5,046 bases of DNA from a bacterium (lineage in GTDB: Bacteria; JALSQH01). Position numbers and translations under genes: made by a program. Shown in pieces: positions 1 to 3,159 of the stretch (position 1 is its first letter; each line of letters starts with the position of its first letter). Location: positions 1-5,046 of the forward strand of contig JALSQH010000026.1 of NCBI GenBank assembly GCA_026985515.1, read 5' to 3'. The notes under the pieces were generated by a model, which was not told where the DNA came from, ran no database searches, and saw nothing but the letters and a program-made list of their open reading frames with translations.

Positions 1-134
1 CCGGCAGTGGAGAGGTTATTTTAAAAGTAAATGAATTCCTTCACAATTATCAATTTGCAAATAGAACCACTTCTGACGAGTGGAAAAAATATGCTGAAGA
101 ATTTATTAAAAGGGTTAGAAAATGGGAAGAATAG
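1..134 (+). CDS. C-terminal fragment of probable BatD-like protein (5' end outside window)
   Basis: An open frame enters from the left edge (first whole codon at base 3) and ends at TAG 132-134. It encodes 43 visible residues, highly charged and probably helical towards the end (DEWKKYAEEFIKRVRKWEE). The stop lies 13 bases inside the next gene, whose ATG is at 122, so the two are translationally coupled. What I infer: the following gene is recognisably BatE, and in bat operons BatD normally precedes BatE. BatD proteins end in a cytoplasmic tail of this general kind, with a Tyr/Phe-Ala segment, a Ser-Asp/Glu-Glu turn and a closing charged helix. The fragment is too short to prove the family, and the label rests mainly on gene order. 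BatD would be a membrane-anchored partner of the VWA-domain proteins BatA and BatB. Confidence 0.5.
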   Translation, partial: GSGEVILKVNEFLHNYQFANRTTSDEWKKYAEEFIKRVRKWEE

Positions 135-922
135 TACTTTTCCTCATTTTGTGTTTTACACTTTTCATGAATAATCTCGCTGCTGATCCGCGCATAATTT
201 TTTCAAAAGGTTACTCAGCCCTGTCCCATGGAGACCTTGATTCCGCACTGTCCTACTTCCGCCAGCTTGAGGATCTGCATATAACTTCTCCTCAGCTTTT
301 TTATAATATGGGGATAATTTTTTTCGATAAAAAGCAGTTTTCTCTTTCCCGTCTCTACTTTGAAAGGGCAAAATTTCTCGATCCAGGATTCGAGGATAAC
401 AATTTTAATCTGAAACAGGTTGTATCGATTCTTGAAAGTAACTTTCCGGTGGAACTTAAAATAAATACGGGTGTTAAAGGATGGCATGAGTGGCTTTCAA
501 AGGTTTCCCTTAAAAGTGTAATATGGGTTCTAACACTTCTGTATGTGCTTCTTTTGCTCTCAGTTATACCTCTCTTTATTGCACGAAACTGGAAGTGGTT
601 TACCATATTTACAGTGGTATTTATCATCTGGTTTGCTCTACTGGTGGTGGCATGGGAAAAGATAAATTTTACATTTACCCCAATGGGCATAATACTGCAT
701 AAATGTGAGATGAGAATGACCCCTGATAAACAGAGTAAAGTTATGCTTGAATTACCTTCGGGGGTTAAGATACAGATAGTGGAGAGGGTGCCTTTCTGGA
801 TAAAAGTTACACTTGAAAATGGAATAACAGGATGGATTGCAGAGAAAAAAGTGGGTCTGATAAATCCCCCTTATTTTTTCCATGTCCCCACTGCGGTACG
901 GAAAATTTTGTCCATCCATTGA
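122..922 (+). CDS. batE: BatE-like TPR/SH3 membrane protein
   Basis: Predicted envelope protein of 266 residues with the BatE layout. It has a signal peptide (about 1-20, hydrophobic core then NLA-AD), a TPR-type helical repeat region (about 23-92; GDLDSALSYFRQ, then YNMGIIFF and the FERAKFLDPG turn), two membrane helices (about 133-153 and 159-177) and an SH3-like domain (about 187-247, closing with GWIAEKKVGLI). Bat proteins were first linked to aerotolerance in Bacteroides; their biochemical role is unsettled. The ATG follows AAAAGGG by 7 bases and overlaps the upstream stop, so this start is firm. Oddity: the family normally stops at the end of the SH3 domain, but this frame runs 19 residues further (248-266) across DNA that encodes the first CxxC knuckle of the next gene in another frame. 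That tail is probably not conserved protein. Symbol assigned from domain order; no alignment was possible. Confidence 0.8.
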   Translation: MGRIVLFLILCFTLFMNNLAADPRIIFSKGYSALSHGDLDSALSYFRQLEDLHITSPQLFYNMGIIFFDKKQFSLSRLYFERAKFLDPGFEDNNFNLKQVVSILESNFPVELKINTGVKGWHEWLSKVSLKSVIWVLTLLYVLLLLSVIPLFIARNWKWFTIFTVVFIIWFALLVVAWEKINFTFTPMGIILHKCEMRMTPDKQSKVMLELPSGVKIQIVERVPFWIKVTLENGITGWIAEKKVGLINPPYFFHVPTAVRKILSIH

Positions 923-1044
923 GACTGGAAAAGATAGGGGAGTTTCCTCTTAAGTGCTGGGCGTGTGGTAAAATTATTCCTCCTGATTATGTTTTAAAAT
1001 TTGTCAGGAATACTCAGGGGGGAGATAGGGATAGCCAATCTTGA
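832..1044 (+). CDS. Small zinc-ribbon protein overlapping batE (possibly its frameshifted C-terminus)
   Basis: A 70-residue frame with a clear double knuckle, CPHCG at residues 18-22 and CWACG at 42-46. The 20 residues between them include FVHPLRLEKIGEFPLKC, typical of zinc ribbons that bind one Zn(II). No further domain is visible and the tail is polar. The only possible ATG is 832, because TGA at 814-816 closes the frame upstream. It has a poor SD (ACAGG directly against the ATG) and lies 91 bases inside batE. The first six residues are simply the BatE GWIAEK codons read in the -1 frame. The module is therefore either a poorly started small protein, or a C-terminal domain of BatE separated by one base within the A6, C5 or T6 runs at 845-879. 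Its 3' end overlaps the convergent iclR by 41 bases. The zinc ribbon is convincing; its status as an independent gene is not. Confidence 0.55.
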   Translation: MDCREKSGSDKSPLFFPCPHCGTENFVHPLRLEKIGEFPLKCWACGKIIPPDYVLKFVRNTQGGDRDSQS

Positions 1045-1798
1045 AGGATAACTGCCATCCTTTTCTTATAACTTTCTCTATCAGTTTTTCTTTTATTGTT
1101 TCATTGAAGCGTGTGACTGGAACAAAGATTCCTATACCAGCAATAATTCTGGATGTGAAATCTCTCACTGGAGACGCAATTCCAATTACACCATCCTGCC
1201 ACTCTTCATTTTCAAAAGCGTAACTGGTATTTTCAATGGCCTTCACTTCTTCTAACAACCTGCTTTTATTTGTGATGGTATTGTCTGTGTATTTTTTTAA
1301 TTCACCTAAAGGTGGTAAACCGTTATGCTGATCGTAATATGAGTAGAGAAGAATTTTTCCCAGGGCTGTGGCGTGTAGAGGGTATCTCTCACCGGGAGAA
1401 GCTGCAACTTTCAATTTATGCGGTGAATCTTTCACCGATATACAAACTGGATCCATCCCTGAAAATACAACCAGCAGAGATGTTTCTCCTGTTTCTTCAT
1501 TAAGTTCCGTAAGGAGAGGTTCCGAAATAACTGCCAGTCCCGATTTCTGGAGATAGCTCTGGCCAAGTTGAAGAACTTTGATCCCAAGTCTGTAAAGCTG
1601 GGTCTCAGGATTTTGTTCAATGTATCCGTATGATTCAAGTGTGGCAAGGATTCTGAATACCTTGTTTTTATGCAATCCAGTTTTCTCACTCAGTTCAGTT
1701 ATCCCCAATTCAGGATTATCGTAGAGAAATTGTTCCATGATCTTTATTGTGTCGGCAAGAACATTTATCTTGTACTCCTTCTTGTCCTTGTATTTCAT
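1004..1798 (-). CDS. IclR-family transcriptional regulator
   Basis: A 264-residue regulator with the usual IclR length and two-domain layout. The N-terminal winged helix spans about 10-75, with helix-turn-helix GITELSEKTGLHKNKVFRIL at 32-51 and the wing YGYIEQNPETQLYRLG. The C-terminal GAF-like effector domain spans about 85-255, with the family signatures PGERYPLHATALGKILL (135-151) and DGVIGIASPVRD (202-213). IclR proteins are dimeric or tetrameric and usually sense small organic acids or sugar-derived metabolites; the ligand here cannot be read from sequence. The start is supported by AAAGGGG five bases before the ATG and a good promoter just upstream. The gene is divergent from the winged-helix/sfsA operon and shares a 158-base control region with it, so autoregulation and control of that operon are plausible. 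Its last 41 bases overlap the convergent zinc-ribbon frame. Confidence 0.9.
   Translation of the reverse strand: MKYKDKKEYKINVLADTIKIMEQFLYDNPELGITELSEKTGLHKNKVFRILATLESYGYIEQNPETQLYRLGIKVLQLGQSYLQKSGLAVISEPLLTELNEETGETSLLVVFSGMDPVCISVKDSPHKLKVAASPGERYPLHATALGKILLYSYYDQHNGLPPLGELKKYTDNTITNKSRLLEEVKAIENTSYAFENEEWQDGVIGIASPVRDFTSRIIAGIGIFVPVTRFNETIKEKLIEKVIRKGWQLSFKIGYPYLPPEYS
1043..1064 (+). terminator. Weak candidate terminator of the bat operon
   Basis: AAGGAT (1044-1049) and ATCCTT (1057-1062) form a perfect 6-bp stem around a 7-base loop. G1043 can add a G-U pair, and the 3' side runs into TTTTC. It sits right at the zinc-ribbon stop, where a terminator would be expected, but the stem has only two G-C pairs, the U tract is short and partly inside the stem, and the bases also code for iclR. 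Low confidence. Confidence 0.25.
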
Positions 1799-1824
1799 TT
1801 TTTCCCCTTTTTATCCTGTAAAAC

Positions 1825-1853
1825 AGTTTATCATAATTTTCTGGTAATGTCAA
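1825..1853 (-). promoter_or_regulatory. Sigma70-type promoter of the iclR gene
   Basis: On the minus strand an exact TTGACA (1853-1848) is followed after 17 bases by TAAACT (1830-1825, 4 of 6 match to TATAAT). Transcription would begin near 1818, giving a leader of about 20 bases before the ATG at 1798, with the SD at 1810-1804. Spacing and position fit well. Confidence 0.65.
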
Positions 1854-1868
1854 TAACGGTGTGTTATT
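1852..1868. promoter_or_regulatory. Candidate operator: perfect inverted repeat in the divergent control region
   Basis: AATAAC (1852-1857) and GTTATT (1863-1868) are exact reverse complements separated by GGTGT, a 17-base dyad. It overlaps the last two bases of the iclR -35 box and ends about 20 bases before the -35 box of the divergent operon. IclR-family operators are commonly short AT-rich dyads of this size placed on their own promoter, so this is a reasonable autoregulatory site. Only six bases per arm match, so chance is possible in AT-rich DNA. Confidence 0.4.
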
Positions 1869-1887
1869 TATCAAGTTTTTTAACGCC

Positions 1888-1915
1888 TTGACATGAATAT
1901 AAAAAATCGTATATT
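1888..1915 (+). promoter_or_regulatory. Sigma70-type promoter of the winged-helix/sfsA operon
   Basis: Exact TTGACA (1888-1893), a 16-base spacer, then TATATT (1910-1915). Transcription would start near 1922, about 35 bases before the ATG at 1957. It is back to back with the iclR promoter; the two -35 boxes are 34 bases apart. Confidence 0.7.
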
Positions 1916-1942
1916 AAAATAAATTCAAAAATAAAACTTTTC

Positions 1943-1950
1943 AAAGGAGG
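1943..1950 (+). promoter_or_regulatory. Strong Shine-Dalgarno that fixes the start of the winged-helix gene
   Basis: AAAGGAGG ends six bases before ATG 1957. The in-frame TTG at 1951 directly abuts the SD and cannot be the start. The protein therefore begins MDPKQIV, not two residues earlier. Confidence 0.85.
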
Positions 1951-1956
1951 TTGGTC

Positions 1957-2136
1957 ATGGATCCGAAACAGATTGTCATTGATTTTCTAAGAAACAGTGG
2001 AGAACCGAAAAAAAGTGAAGAAATTGCAAAGGGAACGGGTCTTGATAAGAAAGAGGTCACGAAGATCATTAACAAGCTGAAAAAGGAAGGAATTGTCTAT
2101 TCTCCAAAGAGATGTTACTATCAGGTTAAGGAGTAG
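1957..2136 (+). CDS. Small winged-helix DNA-binding protein (59 aa)
   Basis: A complete one-domain winged helix. Helix 1 is DPKQIVIDFLRNSG (2-15). The helix-turn-helix follows, EEIAKGTGLDKKEVTKIINK at 21-40. The last helix and wing are LKKEGIVYSPKRCYYQV (41-57). It has no ligand or dimerisation domain. Small proteins of this form with a closing SPKRCYY-type motif occur in anaerobic bacteria and archaea and are usually annotated only as transcriptional regulators; that recall is from memory. The single Cys in the wing (C53) could be redox- or metal-sensitive, which is speculation. It is first in a two-gene operon: its stop codon is directly followed by the sfsA ATG, and its last codons supply the sfsA SD. 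It could be a local repressor or a chromatin-like protein. Confidence 0.8.
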   Translation: MDPKQIVIDFLRNSGEPKKSEEIAKGTGLDKKEVTKIINKLKKEGIVYSPKRCYYQVKE

Positions 2137-2868
2137 ATGAAGGTTTTTGATTTACCATATGATGCCTCTGGTATCTTCAAAGTAAGGGAAAACAGGTTTA
2201 CAGGTATAGTGGACATTGTTTATCCTGTTAAAATGAGAGATGTGCCTGTTCATATTCACGACTCGGGGAGGTTGGGGGAGATTCTCTTTGAGGGTAACAG
2301 GGTTTATCTCAGAAGAGCTGACACGAAGAACAGCAAGAGAAAAACAAAATGGGATCTTATTGCAGGGGATGTTAAAGGAAATATTGTTTTTACCAATTCC
2401 ATGTATCACAGGAACATAGCTTTATGGAGTTTTAAGAATCTTGATCTATTCAGAGGCAGGATTGTTAATGTACAACCGGAATTCCCTTATGGTAATAGCA
2501 GACTTGATTTTCTTGTTGAAACGGAATCTGAAAGATTTTTGATAGAGACAAAGGGATGCACTCTTGGAATTGATAACGCAGCGGTTTTTCCCGATGCCCC
2601 TACAGAAAGAGGAAGAAGGCATGTGAAGGAATTGTTAGAAGCGGCAAAGGAGTTTAAAAAAGTGATTATTTTTCTTGTCTTTGTACCGTGGGCAAACTGT
2701 TTTTATCCAAATGAAGATACGGATCCAGGTTTTTCACACTTATTTTTCACCGCAATTAGGAAGGGGGTTAAAAGCATTCAGCTTCAGTTTAGATATGACG
2801 GCAGAGCAATTTATTATTTGAAGGAACTGCCCATTTGCAGAAAATCACCTTTTTCTAATTTCAAGTAA
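2137..2868 (+). CDS. sfsA: SfsA family protein (sugar fermentation stimulation protein homologue)
   Basis: A 243-residue protein, close to the usual SfsA length. The N-terminal OB-fold-like part (about 1-75) carries VHIHDSGRLGEILFEG (38-53) and the RKTKWDLIAGD stretch (68-78). The C-terminal nuclease-like domain has SRLDFLVE with D124 and IETKG with E137 and K139, the D...E-x-K arrangement of PD-(D/E)XK folds. It is followed by the hallmark FPDAPTERGRRH (151-162). E. coli SfsA was described as a DNA-binding protein affecting maltose metabolism; the molecular activity in other lineages is unknown. Here the glycine motif reads HDSGRL rather than the HxPNTG form of E. coli, which I recall as typical of archaeal and thermophile homologues. 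The start codon touches the upstream TAG and uses AAGGAG at 2128-2133, only 3 bases away. The last 24 bases overlap the convergent glutaredoxin gene. Confidence 0.92.
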   Translation: MKVFDLPYDASGIFKVRENRFTGIVDIVYPVKMRDVPVHIHDSGRLGEILFEGNRVYLRRADTKNSKRKTKWDLIAGDVKGNIVFTNSMYHRNIALWSFKNLDLFRGRIVNVQPEFPYGNSRLDFLVETESERFLIETKGCTLGIDNAAVFPDAPTERGRRHVKELLEAAKEFKKVIIFLVFVPWANCFYPNEDTDPGFSHLFFTAIRKGVKSIQLQFRYDGRAIYYLKELPICRKSPFSNFK

Positions 2869-3102
2869 TCGATCAAGTAGTTCTTTATTAAATCCAACAA
2901 CAGGTCTGTTGTTGATAAGGGTGACCGGTACACCTCTCTGACCAGTTCTTCTCACTATATCCCTTGCTGCAGCCGGATCCTTTGTGACATCTATTTCTTT
3001 GAATCTTATGTTATTTTTTCTCAGATATTCTTTTGTTTTCCTGCACCATGGACAGTTTGGAGTGGTGAAGATAACAACCCGTTTCTGCTGTTTTCCGCTC
3101 AT
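2845..3102 (-). CDS. Glutaredoxin-like protein, YruB-type
   Basis: An 85-residue thioredoxin-fold protein of glutaredoxin size. It has strand VVIFTTP (9-15), the active site CPWC (17-20), helix RKTKEYLRKNNI, EIDVTKDP (37-43), the cis-proline loop GVPVT (57-61) and the VGFNKELLDRLL ending (69-80). The CPWC site and the GVPV...VGF pattern match the short bacterial YruB/NrdH-like glutaredoxins, which exchange thiols and disulfides in the cytoplasm. No signal peptide is seen. The start is supported by AGGTGG six bases before ATG 3102. It lies 57 bases downstream of the Memo-AMMECR1 gene in the same direction, with its own promoter in the gap. It may be co-transcribed by read-through but is not obviously dependent on that operon. 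Its 3' end overlaps sfsA by 24 bases with no terminator between. Confidence 0.9.
   Translation of the reverse strand: MSGKQQKRVVIFTTPNCPWCRKTKEYLRKNNIRFKEIDVTKDPAAARDIVRRTGQRGVPVTLINNRPVVGFNKELLDRLLEIRKR
2895..2914. repeat. Perfect 8-bp inverted repeat with 4-base loop inside the glutaredoxin gene
   Basis: CAACAACA (2895-2902) and TGTTGTTG (2907-2914) flank GGTC. It lies 27 bases past the sfsA stop, so it could form a hairpin at the 3' end of the sfsA mRNA, but no U tract follows on either strand. It also simply encodes Asn-Asn-Arg-Pro-Val-Val of the glutaredoxin, so it may be a codon coincidence. Confidence 0.35.
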
Positions 3103-3128
3103 ACTCTTCCACCTCGTTTTTTAGAAGT

Positions 3129-3156
3129 AATTTAATCTGAAAACAGGGGGTGTCAA
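3129..3156 (-). promoter_or_regulatory. Sigma70-type promoter of the glutaredoxin gene
   Basis: On the minus strand TTGACA (3156-3151) is followed after 16 bases by TAAATT (3134-3129, 4 of 6 match). It fills the short gap after the Memo-AMMECR1 stop. Transcription near 3122 would give a leader of about 20 bases containing the SD at 3114-3109. The exact -35 box and the same geometry as the other two promoters make this credible. Confidence 0.6.
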
Positions 3157-3159
3157 GGG

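Noticed and set aside
215-690. Minus-strand open frames of 90 and 111 codons opposite batE.
   Set aside because: They lie entirely within the strongly supported batE gene, lack family motifs, and have shadow-type composition.
1041-1556. Plus-strand open frames opposite iclR.
   Set aside because: They are shadows of the IclR coding sequence with no recognisable domains or SD sites.
1670-1891. A plus-strand 73-codon hydrophobic frame running through the divergent promoter region.
   Set aside because: It is antisense to the iclR 5' end and covers its promoter; the hydrophobicity comes from T-rich DNA.
1951-1956. TTG start two codons upstream for the winged-helix protein.
   Set aside because: It directly abuts the SD, leaving no spacing for initiation; ATG 1957 is six bases away.
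2800-2846. Terminator for the glutaredoxin gene from CTGC/GCAG downstream of its stop.
   Set aside because: Only a 4-bp stem with no U tract, and within sfsA coding sequence.
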